33,230 nt of DNA, taken from assembly GCA_004431415.1 (NCBI GenBank), contig QPMI01000322.1, positions 1-33,230 on the forward strand, read 5' to 3'. The stretch is from Cyanophora paradoxa. Lineage: Eukaryota > Glaucocystophyceae > Cyanophorales > Cyanophoraceae. The notes below the pieces were generated by a model. It was not told the origin of the DNA, did no database searches, and worked only from the letters and a program-made list of their open reading frames with translations. A program made the translations under genes and the position numbers. The stretch's first letter is position 1. Each line of letters starts with the position of its first letter. Below, piece by piece: positions 10,801 through 19,440 of the stretch.

Positions 10801-13795
10801 TTGCGGGGCGGCCGGGGGCAGGGGGCGGGCTCACTGCGGCCGAGAATTCGATGTCAGGATTAAAGCGACGGCGACGGCGCGCGGGGCCCGCCGCTAGCGC
10901 GCCCGAGGGCCGAGCCTAGGGGGGACCCGGCCGGCAGCGCCAAGGGGGTACCTGGTTGCGGGGCGGCCGGGGGGCAGGGGCGGGCTCACTGCGGCCGAGA
11001 ATTCGATGTCAGGATTAAAGCGACGGCGACGGCGCGCGGGCCCGCCGCTAGCGCGCCGAGGGCCGAGCCTAGGGGGGACCCGGCCGGGAGCGCCCAAGGG
11101 GGTACCTGGTTGCGGGGCGGCCGGGGGGCAGGGGGCGGGCTCACTGCGGCCGAGAATTCGATGTCAGGATTAAAGCGACGGCGACGGCGCGCGGGGCCCG
11201 CCGCTAGCGCGCCCGAGGGCCGAGCCTAGGGGGGGACCCCGGCCGGGAGCGCCCAAGGGGGGTACCTGGTTGCGGGGCGGCCGGGGGCAGGGGCGGGCTC
11301 ACTGCGGCCGAGAATTCGATGTCAGGATTAAAGCGACGGCGACGGCGCGCGGGCCCGCCGCTAGCGCGCCGAGGGCCGAGCCTAGGGGGGACCCCGGCCG
11401 GGAGCGCCCAAGGGGGTACCTGGTTGCGGGCGGCCGGGGGGCAGGGGCGGGCTCACTGCGGCCGAGAATTCGATGTCAGGATTAAAGCGACGGCGACGGC
11501 GCGCGGGGCCGCCGCTAGCGCGCCGAGGGCCGAGCCTAGGGGGGACCCGGCCGGCAGCGCCCAAGGGGGTACCTGGTTGCGGGGCGGCCGGGGGGGCAGG
11601 GGCGGGCTCACTGCGGCCGAGAATTCGATGTCAGGATTAAAGCGACGGCGACGGCGCGCGGGGCCCGCCGCTAGCGCGCCCGAGGGCCGAGCCTAGGGGG
11701 GACCCGGCCGGGAGCGCCCAAGGGGGTACCTGGTTGCGGGGCGGCCGGGGGGCAGGGGGCGGGCTCACTGCGGCCGAGAATTCGATGTCAGGATTAAAGC
11801 GACGGCGACGGCGCGCGGGCCCGCCGCTAGCGCGCCCGAGGGCCGAGCCTAGGGGGGACCCCGGCCGGCAGCGCCCAAGGGGGTACCTGGTTGCGGGCGG
11901 CCGGGGGCAGGGGCGGGCTCACTGCGGCGAGAATTCGATGTCAGGATTAAAGCGACGGCGACGGCGCGCGGGGCCCGCCGCTAGCGCGCCCGAGGGGCCG
12001 AGCCTAGGGGGACCCCGGCCGGAGCGCCAAGGGGGGTACCTGGTTGCGGGGCGGCCGGGGGCAGGGGGCGGGCTCACTGCGGCCGAGAATTCGATGTCAG
12101 GATTAAAGCGACGGCGACGGCGCGCGGGGCCGCCGCTAGCGCGCCGAGGGCCGAGCCTAGGGGGGGACCCCGCCGGGAGCGCCCAAGGGGGTACCTGGTT
12201 GCGGGCGGCCGGGGGCAGGGGCGGGCTCACTGCGGCCGAGAATTCGATGTCAGGATTAAAGCGACGGCGACGGCGCGCGGGGCCCGCCGCTAGCGCGCCC
12301 GAGGGCCGAGCCTAGGGGGGACCCCGGCCGGAGCGCCCAAGGGGGTACCTGGTTGCGGGGCGGCCGGGGGGCAGGGGCGGGCTCACTGCGGCCGAGAATT
12401 CGATGTCAGGATTAAAGCGACGGCGACGGCGCGCGGGGCCCGCCGCTAGCGCGCCCGAGGGGCCGAGCCTAGGGGGGACCCCGGCCGGCAGCGCCCAAGG
12501 GGGTACCTGGTTGCGGGGCGGCCGGGGGGCAGGGGGCGGGCTCACTGCGGCCGAGAATTCGATGTCAGGATTAAAGCGACGGCGACGGCGCGCGGGGCCC
12601 GCCGCTAGCGCGCCCGAGGGGCCGAGCCTAGGGGGGACCCCGGCCGGGAGCGCCCAAGGGGGTACCTGGTTGCGGGGCGGCCGGGGGGCAGGGGCGGGCT
12701 CACTGCGGCCGAGAATTCGATGTCAGGATTAAAGCGACGGCGACGGCGCGCGGGGCCCGCCGCTAGCGCGCCCGAGGGGCCGAGCCTAGGGGGGACCCCG
12801 GCCGGGAGCGCCCAAGGGGGGTACCTGGTTGCGGGGCGGCCGGGGGGCAGGGGGCGGGCTCACTGCGGCCGAGAATTCGATGTCAGGATTAAAGCGACGG
12901 CGACGGCGCGCGGGCCCGCCGCTAGCGCGCCCGAGGGGCCGAGCCTAGGGGGGACCCCGGCCGGCAGCGCCCAAGGGGGTACCTGGTTGCGGGGCGGCCG
13001 GGGGGCAGGGGCGGGCTCACTGCGGCGAGAATTCGATGTCAGGATTAAAGCGACGGCGACGGCGCGCGGGGCCCGCCGCTAGCGCGCCCGAGGGCCGAGC
13101 CTAGGGGGGACCCCGGCGGGAGCGCCCAAGGGGGGTACCTGGTTGCGGGGCGGCCGGGGGCAGGGGCGGGCTCACTGCGGCCGAGAATTCGATGTCAGGA
13201 TTAAAGCGACGGCGACGGCGCGCGGGGCCCGCCGCTAGCGCGCCCGAGGGGCCGAGCCTAGGGGGGACCCCGGCCGGAGCGCCCAAGGGGGTACCTGGTT
13301 GCGGGCGGCCGGGGGCAGGGGGCGGGCTCACTGCGGCCGAGAATTCGATGTCAGGATTAAAGCGACGGCGACGGCGCGCGGGGCCCGCCGCTAGCGCGCC
13401 CGAGGGCCGAGCCTAGGCGGGACCCCGGCCGGGAGCGCCCAAGGGGGTACCTGGTTGCGGGGCGGCCGGGGGCAGGGGGCGGCTCACTGCGGCCGAGAAT
13501 TCGATGTCAGGATTAAAGCGACGGCGACGGCGCGCGGGGCCCGCCGCTAGCGCGCCGAGGGGCCGAGCCTAGGGGGGACCCCGGCCGGCAGCGCCCAAGG
13601 GGGTACCTGGTTGCGGGGCGGCCGGGGGCAGGGGGCGGGCTCACTGCGGCCGAGAATTCGATGTCAGGATTAAAGCGACGGCGACGGCGCGCGGGGCCGC
13701 CGCTAGCGCGCCCGAGGGGCCGAGCCTAGGGGGGACCCCGGCCGGAGCGCCCAAGGGGGTACCTGGTTGCGGGGCGGCCGGGGGCAGGGAGAGGG
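7805..13795 (+). repeat. Satellite array 2 (about 38 monomers of about 157 bp, highly homogeneous)
   Basis: GAGAATTCGATGTCAGGA recurs 38 times from about 7849 to about 13652, mean period about 156.8 bp. Each monomer contains ATTAAAGCGACGGCGACGG, GCTAGCGCGCCC, GAGCCTAGG and GGTACCTGGTTGCGGGGC plus G-runs. Differences between copies are almost all run-length changes and one G/C alternation (CCGGGAGCGCC or CCGGCAGCGCC). The first two monomers differ more (GCTGGCGCGCC, and ACTAATGCGCC in the second), as expected at an array edge. I see no fixed higher-order period. It is not a CRISPR: monomers abut and there are no unique spacers. Confidence 0.96.
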
Positions 13796-13925
13796 GGCGG
13801 GCCGCTGCTGATGGGTTTTTAAGAGAAGGAAGCAAGGAAAGTATGCAATTAGTACCGGCATGCGCTTTCGTTCGCCGGTTGATCGCGTTGCGCCGTGAAA
13901 AGGCTCGCTTCTCTGTTCAGCTGCT

Positions 13926-13945
13926 GTGTGGCCAATTGGCCACAC
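13926..13945. other. Perfect 20-bp palindrome
   Basis: GTGTGGCCAATTGGCCACAC is exactly self-complementary with no loop. A related imperfect version lies at 14105-14120, about 175 bp downstream. It could be a dimeric protein-binding site or a cruciform. No function can be assigned. Confidence 0.8.
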
Positions 13946-14104
13946 GCCACAGAGAGCGATTGGATTAGCGCTGCGAGCAAGTTAGGCAGTTTATGTAGCT
14001 TCAAAGTAAGGCGACTCACAGTGTTAGATGAGCTGCTAAGTGTCCGGCTCTCGGTTGCAAGTTGCAGCTGCAGCTGCGCGATATGCATATGCTGCGCATG
14101 CTGT

Positions 14105-14120
14105 GTGGTCAAATGACCAC
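14105..14120. other. Inverted repeat GTGGTCA-AA-TGACCAC
   Basis: Seven-bp arms around a 2-bp loop, resembling the 13926-13945 palindrome (TGTGG...CCAC). It is followed directly by GCGTACGTGC, a word seen again near 18411. Confidence 0.7.
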
Positions 14121-14292
14121 GCGTACGTGCACACGCGAGCGAGAGGGCGGCAAATGCGCGCGTGTAGCTAATATAGATTCCTTATGCTGTATACTTGTTC
14201 TAGCTCTATAGTGCGCTTGCCGCTCCGCGTCCTATAGCTGCTAATCATAACGAGCTCGCGATTTTCAAGCAGAGCTGCTCACGATCACATGC

Positions 14293-14308
14293 GTGCGGCC
14301 GGCCGCAC
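14293..14308. other. Perfect 16-bp palindrome GTGCGGCCGGCCGCAC
   Basis: Exact self-complementarity over 16 bp with no loop, in unique sequence between repeats. No functional assignment. Confidence 0.75.
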
Positions 14309-15296
14309 AGCTGCTCACGTGCGGTGCTAGCGCTGCGCCTGCAGAGTCCGACGGTCTGCGGGCGCAGAGTGACGTCGTGCTTGCTGACTGCAATGCGTAC
14401 CCCCTTGCGGCCGCCTGTCGACGTCGTCACTCTAAGCGGCGGGCTAACTAGCTGAAACGTTGCGTTTTGGCCTGCGCCTCATGTCGCAGCTGCTTGCGGC
14501 GCCCAGAACTGCGTGCTAGCGCTTGTGCGTGGTTGCAAGGTCGACCATACGGAGCCCAGTTCATAGACGCCGCCTGGCTGCAAAGATATCGGGTCTAGTC
14601 GTATAATGCTCCATGCTTTTGCACAAACGAAGCCCCTCAGACACCGCGAACTCCTTTTTTAAAATCATACAGTTCTGGGACATCTGGAAAAGAGGGTTTC
14701 CGGCCTGTCATACCCCTGATAGCCAGGCTGGCAGTACTAGTGGGCCCACTACCAGTACTACCGTACTACGGTAGACGACTTATATTATATACCGCGCTGA
14801 CTCAGTGACTTAACTACTGCTGCTAGGGATCTAGGAGCGCTATCAGGGACACTAGAGCGCATTCTGGTCCAAAATTAATACAGCAATTGGGTTGGGAATT
14901 ATGTGTTGTGTGATGGCGCAGCGAGGGGGGCAGCGGGCTAGGCGACAGATAGCAGTAATGGAGGTTGCATGCTACTGAACACGATACATTAGGCGGCGTC
15001 TAGCCCCGTCACCATCGGTTTTCGACCACTGCGGGCGCGGGATTCGCGGCGCGGGATCGGCAAGACAGCTACACGAGTGCTAGGGAATCGGCGCGCATAG
15101 GTCCTTTTTGCTAGCGGATCCCCGCTGCGCGCCCGCGCGCCAAGGTCCCGCGCGCCCGCTTGCGGAGGGGGGACAGCGATTCCGTCATGCAGTCCGCGCT
15201 GCTAGCGCTCTGGTCGCGTTATGCATGCGCGGTACAGCGCAACGATTGCGTTGTGTACCGCTTCGGGTCCTCCGCGCTGCCGCCGCCGCGCCAGCG

Positions 15297-15322
15297 CCGG
15301 TTTTGGGGCTGCCCAAAACCGG
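15297..15322. other. Hairpin with 11-bp stem (CCGGTTTTGGG / CCCAAAACCGG)
   Basis: Perfect 11-bp stem with a GCTG loop in the outer part of the left arm, mirrored in the right arm near 21176-21201. A closely related hairpin sits at the inner end of the arm (about 17904-17928; right arm about 19452-19476). The same motif therefore brackets the hairpin-plus-satellite part of each arm. Confidence 0.8.
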
Positions 15323-15932
15323 GGGGACAGCGTTACGAGGCACCAGCTCCAGCCACACATCGCCCGGTGTGCGAAACGCTCGAGCGCGTCGCACTCCCCA
15401 GGCGCCGCCGCTGTATCTGGCGCCTCCATCTGGCCCCGCTCGCCGCCGCAGTACACGCCGCACATCGCGGCACATGTACAGCTACTGCTATAGGTCCGTG
15501 GCTCACTTTGCATCGTGCTCGGTTCGCTCACCGCGGGCGATCCGGCGCGGCGCATCTGGCGGTTCGTCGCCCTCGCGCCGCCGCCGCATGTCAATGCGAT
15601 CCCGTGCGCGCTCCATCACGAGCCGAAAAGCCGGCGCTGAGGTCTGCACACGCCCGCGCCGCCCCCTGCGCCGAGCGCCGACCGCGGCCTGCCCGCGCTC
15701 ATTTGCGCAGGGCGATCTCCGTTACCGCGCGTGCTCTGGGGGCACCTCGCCGTCGACGCATGGGACTCAATGGCTGCTGGCGTCTTGCGCAGTCAGAGCC
15801 AGGATCGCCGACGAGCTGCAGCATGCCGCCCCCATGCCCTGCGCGCGCGCGCTTCGCCACAACCACGTATCCGCGGTGCGCGGGCCAGCCGCCTTTGCCC
15901 GCTCTTTGATATTCAATCGGAGGGTCTTTTTG

Positions 15933-15952
15933 AGCGTGGCGTCAGCCACGCT
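15933..15952. other. Hairpin AGCGTGGC-GTCA-GCCACGCT at the array 3 boundary
   Basis: Eight-bp perfect stem with a 4-base loop, lying immediately outside the first monomer of array 3. The mirrored copy lies near 20545-20565 in the right arm. Its position at the junction between unique and satellite sequence is notable. Function unknown. Confidence 0.75.
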
Positions 15953-15965
15953 GGACGCCGCTCGC

Positions 15966-17900
15966 GCAGGGATCCCGCCCCCCGCCGCCCCGCCAACCAC
16001 GTACCCCGGTACGAGGCCCGGCCCGCGCCCCGGCCCTGGCTCTGCCGGGCGGGGCCTTAGTGCCGCGCCCGGTGGGCCGCCGAATCGCTTGGGAGACGGC
16101 GCTGAACGCTGCTCCCGCAGGGCCCCCGCCCACACCCGGCTCTCCGTCGCCCCGCCAACCACGTACCCCGGTACGAGGCCCGGCCCGCGCCCCCGGCCCT
16201 GGCTCTGCCGGCGGGGCTCTAGTGCCGCGCCCGGAGGGCCGCCGAATCGCTTGGGAGGCGGCGCTGAACGCTGCTCCCGCAGGACCCCGCCCCCGCCTCC
16301 CCGCCCCCCCGCCAACCACGTACCCCGGTACGAGGCCCGGCCCGCGCCCCCGGCCCTGGTTCTGCCTGGCGGGGTCCTAGAACCGCGCCCAGACGGCCGC
16401 CGAATCGCTTGGGAGACGGCGCTGAACGCTGCTTCCGCAGGGCCCCGCCCCCCGCCTCCCCGCCCCCCGCCAACCACGTACCCGGTGCGAGGCCCGGCCC
16501 GCGCCCCCGGCCCTGGCTCTGCCAGGCGGGCCCTAGTACCGCGCCCAGACGGCCGCCAAATCGATTTGGAGGCGGCGCTGAACGCTGCTCCCGTAGGGCC
16601 CCCGCCCACACCCGGCTCTCCGTCGCCCCGCCAACCACGTACCCCGGTACGAGGCCCGGCCCGCGCCCCCGGCCCTGGCGATGCCTGGAGGGGCCCTAAT
16701 ATCGCGCCCGTAGGGCTGCCGAATCGCTTGGGAGGCGGCGCTGAACGCTGCTCCCGCAGGGCCCCCGCCCCCCGCCCCCCGCCCCCCCGCCAACCACGTA
16801 CCCCGGTACGAGGCCCGGCCCGCGCCCCCGGCCCTGGCTCTGCCGGGCGGGGCCTTAGTGCCGCGCCCGGTGGGCCGCCGAATCGCTTGGGAGACGGCGC
16901 TGAACGCTGCTCCCGCAGGGCCCCCGCCCCACACCCCGGCTCTCCGTCGCCCCGCCAACCACGTACCCGGTACGAGGCCCGGCCCGCGCCCCCGGCCCTG
17001 GCTCTGCCGGGCGGGGCTCTAGTGCCGCGCCCGGAGGGCCGCCGAATCGCTTGGGAGGCGGCGCTGAACGCTGCTCCCGCAGGGACCCCGCCCCCCGCCT
17101 CCCCGCCCCCCCGCCAACCACGTACCCCGGTACGAGGCCCGGCCCGCGCCCCCGGCCCTGGTTCTGCCTGGCGGGGTCCTAGAACCGCGCCCAGACGGCC
17201 GCCGAATCGCTTGGGAGACGGCGCTGAACGCTGCTTCCGCAGGGCCCCCGCCCCCCGCCTCCCCGCCCCCCCGCCAACCACGTACCCCGGTGCGAGGCCC
17301 GGCCCGCGCCCCCGGCCCTGGCTCTGCCAGGCGGGGCCCTAGTACCGCGCCCAGACGGCCGCCAAATCGATTTGGAGGCGGCGCTGAACGCTGCTCCCGT
17401 AGGGCCCCGCCCCACACCCCGGCTCTCCGTCGCCCCGCCAACCACGTACCCCGGTACGAGGCCCGGCCCGCGCCCCCGGCCCTGGCGATGCCTGGAGGGC
17501 CTAATATCGCGCCCGTAGGGCTGCCGAATCGCTTGGGAGGCGGCGCTGAACGCTGCTCCCGCAGGGCCCCCGCCCCCGCCCCCCGCCCCCCCGCCAACCA
17601 CGTACCCGGTACGAGGCCCGGCCCGCGCCCCCGGCCCTGGCTCTGCCGGGCGGGGCCTTAGTGCCGCGCCCGGTGGGCCGCCGAATCGCTTGGGAGGCGG
17701 CGCTGAACGCTGCTCCCGCAGGGCCCCCGCCCCACACCCCGGCTCTCCGTCGCCCCGCCAACCACGTACCCCGGTACGAGGCCCGGCCCCCGCCCCCGGC
17801 CCTGGCGCTGCCTGGCGGGGCCCTAGTAACGCGCCCGGAGGGCTGCCGAATCGCTTGGGAGGCGGCGCTGAACGCGGTTTCCGCAGGGACCCCGCCCCCC
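15966..17900 (+). repeat. Satellite array 3, left arm (12 monomers of about 160 bp in a 5-monomer higher-order repeat)
   Basis: CCAACCACGTACC recurs 12 times from about 15990 to 17758. Monomer types are told apart by the text after GGCCCTGG: A (CTTAGTGCCGCGCCCGGTG), B (TCTAGTGCCG), C (CCTAGAACCGCGCCCAGACGG), D (CTAGTACCG plus AAATCGATTTGG), E (CTAATATCGCGCCCGTAGG). The order is A B C D E A B C D E A F, with F a diverged inner-edge monomer. The period of the five-mer is about 800 bp. Long open frames on both strands follow the repeat and are not taken as genes. Confidence 0.93.
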
Positions 17901-18115
17901 GCCCTGGTTTGGGCGCCCCCAAAACCGGGACTGACGCTGCACGTGTGCGTGTGAGAACATAAATTGTAGTGGTCCGACGGTCGCGCTAGCACTACGGTCG
18001 GTAAATTGAATCTCGCCGAGTCGAGCTCGCCGTCGAAGTAACCAATATCGATGATCCAGGGCCCGCACGTCTTAAATGTCAGTAGGCCTGGCATGCGCGG
18101 GCCCCGGGGCTGTCG

Positions 18116-18134
18116 ACTCGCCGAGTCGGCGAGT
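18116..18134. other. Palindrome ACTCGCCGA-G-TCGGCGAGT
   Basis: Nine-bp perfect arms around a single G. Related text (TCTCGCCGAGTCGAGCTCGCC) lies about 100 bp upstream, and CTCGTCTCGGCGAGTCC lies near 29227 between the two genes. The motif family is thus dispersed in non-coding DNA. Confidence 0.75.
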
Positions 18135-18177
18135 TAATAATTCCTAGGTACACGCCGTGACGTGATCTTCACGCGAG

Positions 18178-18198
18178 TCATGATCATGATCATGATCA
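18178..18198. repeat. (TCATGA)n-type self-complementary hexamer run
   Basis: TCATGATCATGATCATGATC is a hexamer repeat that is also its own reverse complement. Shorter versions occur near 18280, 18540, 18937-18975, 28928-28946 and 29095-29106, all in non-coding sequence. Confidence 0.85.
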
Positions 18199-18680
18199 GT
18201 GAAAGAGCTGCCAGGCTGTACAGCCATGGCCAGCGCCTGTACAGCTGTACGTACACTGCTGCCCAGCTCATGATCAGCGGCTGATCATGATCATGACAGC
18301 TCATGATTAGCTGTACATGTTTTCAGATTTTCAAGCCTGATATCGATCATGAAGCTCACTTCAAGGCTTCAGCTGTTTCGAATTCAAGTTTTACATCATG
18401 ATCAAGAACACGCGTACGTGCACTGCGGCACTAGCTATAGCTATAGTTCTCAGAGTCTGACCATTCAATGATTCAAGTGATTAATATATTGATCCGATGA
18501 TGGATATCCCGGAGAGTCCGATTCAATGATTATAATCCGATGATCATGATCATGATGAAATTATTCAATGATATATAATTAATACAATATCATGCATGCG
18601 CTATTTGGGTATTTCCCGGCATTGCAATTGCTTAAAATCGCCGCGGTATTTTGCGGCATCTCGCGCCAATCGAATGATTC

Positions 18681-18790
18681 GCGGCTCTTCGCGGCATCTC
18701 GCGGCAACTCGCGGCATTCCGCGGCATCCCGCGGCATCCCGCGGCATCCCGCGGCATCCCGCGGCATCCCGCGGCATCCCGCGGCAACTT
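18681..18790 (+). repeat. 10-bp minisatellite GCGGCATCCC
   Basis: Six exact copies of GCGGCATCCC at 18721-18780, preceded by four in-register variants from 18681 (GCGGCTCTTC, GCGGCATCTC, GCGGCAACTC, GCGGCATTCC) and followed by a decayed copy. Degenerate TCGCGGCAA words continue to about 18895. Overlapping open frames on both strands reflect the repeat. Confidence 0.93.
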
Positions 18791-19440
18791 GCGGTTTCCG
18801 CGAGAAATCGCGGCAATCCAATTATCCGCGATTTATCGCGGCAACTCGCGGCAACTCAGAACTCGCGGCAAGTTGCGGCAATCATTGAATAGCGGCATTG
18901 AGGATCAACGGCAGGCGTTTCATGTTCACTGAGTGAGTGATCATGATCCTGATCATGATCATGAGTAAATGATCATGATACAAAAAATCAGCCGCCGGGC
19001 CGCTGAGCGCAGCGTTGAAGCGTTGAAGTTTGAAGCTTTAAAGCTTATTTATCACGCACTGCGGCAGTTCAAGATCAATCAATCATTGAATATTACAAGA
19101 TATCGATAATCAGATGATGATCAAGATCTAAAGCCCGCGCCGAACCCCATGGCCAGGCCTAGGCCCGGCCGCGGGCCCCTTAAGCTTGCAAGTATGTCGA
19201 CATCCGACAAGTAAGCTTGCACTCATCCTTGCAATACATAGCCATCCTTGCAAGTATCATAGTATGTCAACATACTAGGTCGAGAGCTTGGTACAAATTA
19301 AAACCTCAATAAACATGTCGCAGTGCCACGCTTCCTGTCGCAGTTCTCGACTAATGGCTATGAAAGGCCGCTGCAGGCCGCTGCCACGCAGTGCCACGAT
19401 GGCTATGAAAGGCCGCTGCATGCGCTCCGCGCGCCCGTCA

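Larger units (their letters stand above)
13796..14840. other. Unique segment between array 2 and inverted repeat 2
   Basis: No gene recognised. It holds perfect or near-perfect short palindromes (annotated separately), ACTAGT- and GTAC-rich text near 14733-14775, and stop codons in all frames through most of its length. Composition is intermediate between the satellites and the AT-rich core. Confidence 0.65.
14841..17939 (+). repeat. Inverted repeat 2, left arm
   Basis: This arm is the reverse complement of 19441-21656. Outer boundary: TATCAGGGACACTAGAG at 14841 pairs with CTCTAGTGTCCCTGATA ending at 21656, and identity stops outside these points. Inner boundary: CTGACGCTG ending about 17939 pairs with CAGCGTCAG starting at 19441. 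The outer 1.12 kb are unique sequence and the inner part is satellite array 3. At least five single-base substitutions separate the arms (left positions about 15251, 15413, 15595, 15639, 15831). They are therefore independently evolving copies, not one molecule read twice. I saw no convincing target-site duplication outside the arms. Confidence 0.94.
17940..19440. other. Non-repeated core between the arms of inverted repeat 2
   Basis: About 1.5 kb, markedly AT-richer than the arms and without a recognisable gene. It is crowded with self-complementary words: TCATGATCATGATCATGATC at about 18178, GTACAGCTGTAC at 18239-18250, a 9-bp-stem palindrome at 18116-18134, and repeated TGATCATGATCATGA near 18280, 18540 and 18940. 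A 10-bp minisatellite sits in the middle. The position between satellite-bearing inverted repeats is like the central core of regional centromeres, or the middle domain of a foldback element. That is inference only. Confidence 0.7.

Noticed and set aside
7805-13795. CRISPR array
   Set aside because: Monomers of about 157 bp abut directly. There are no short repeats separated by unique spacers, and the neighbouring genes are eukaryotic.
15108-17342. Very long open reading frames through satellite array 3 (744 codons plus, 504 codons minus) and similar frames in arrays 1 and 2
   Set aside because: They follow tandem repeats on both strands at once, lack any domain, and are expected where stop codons are rare because of extreme GC. 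Copy-length changes also break frame between arms.
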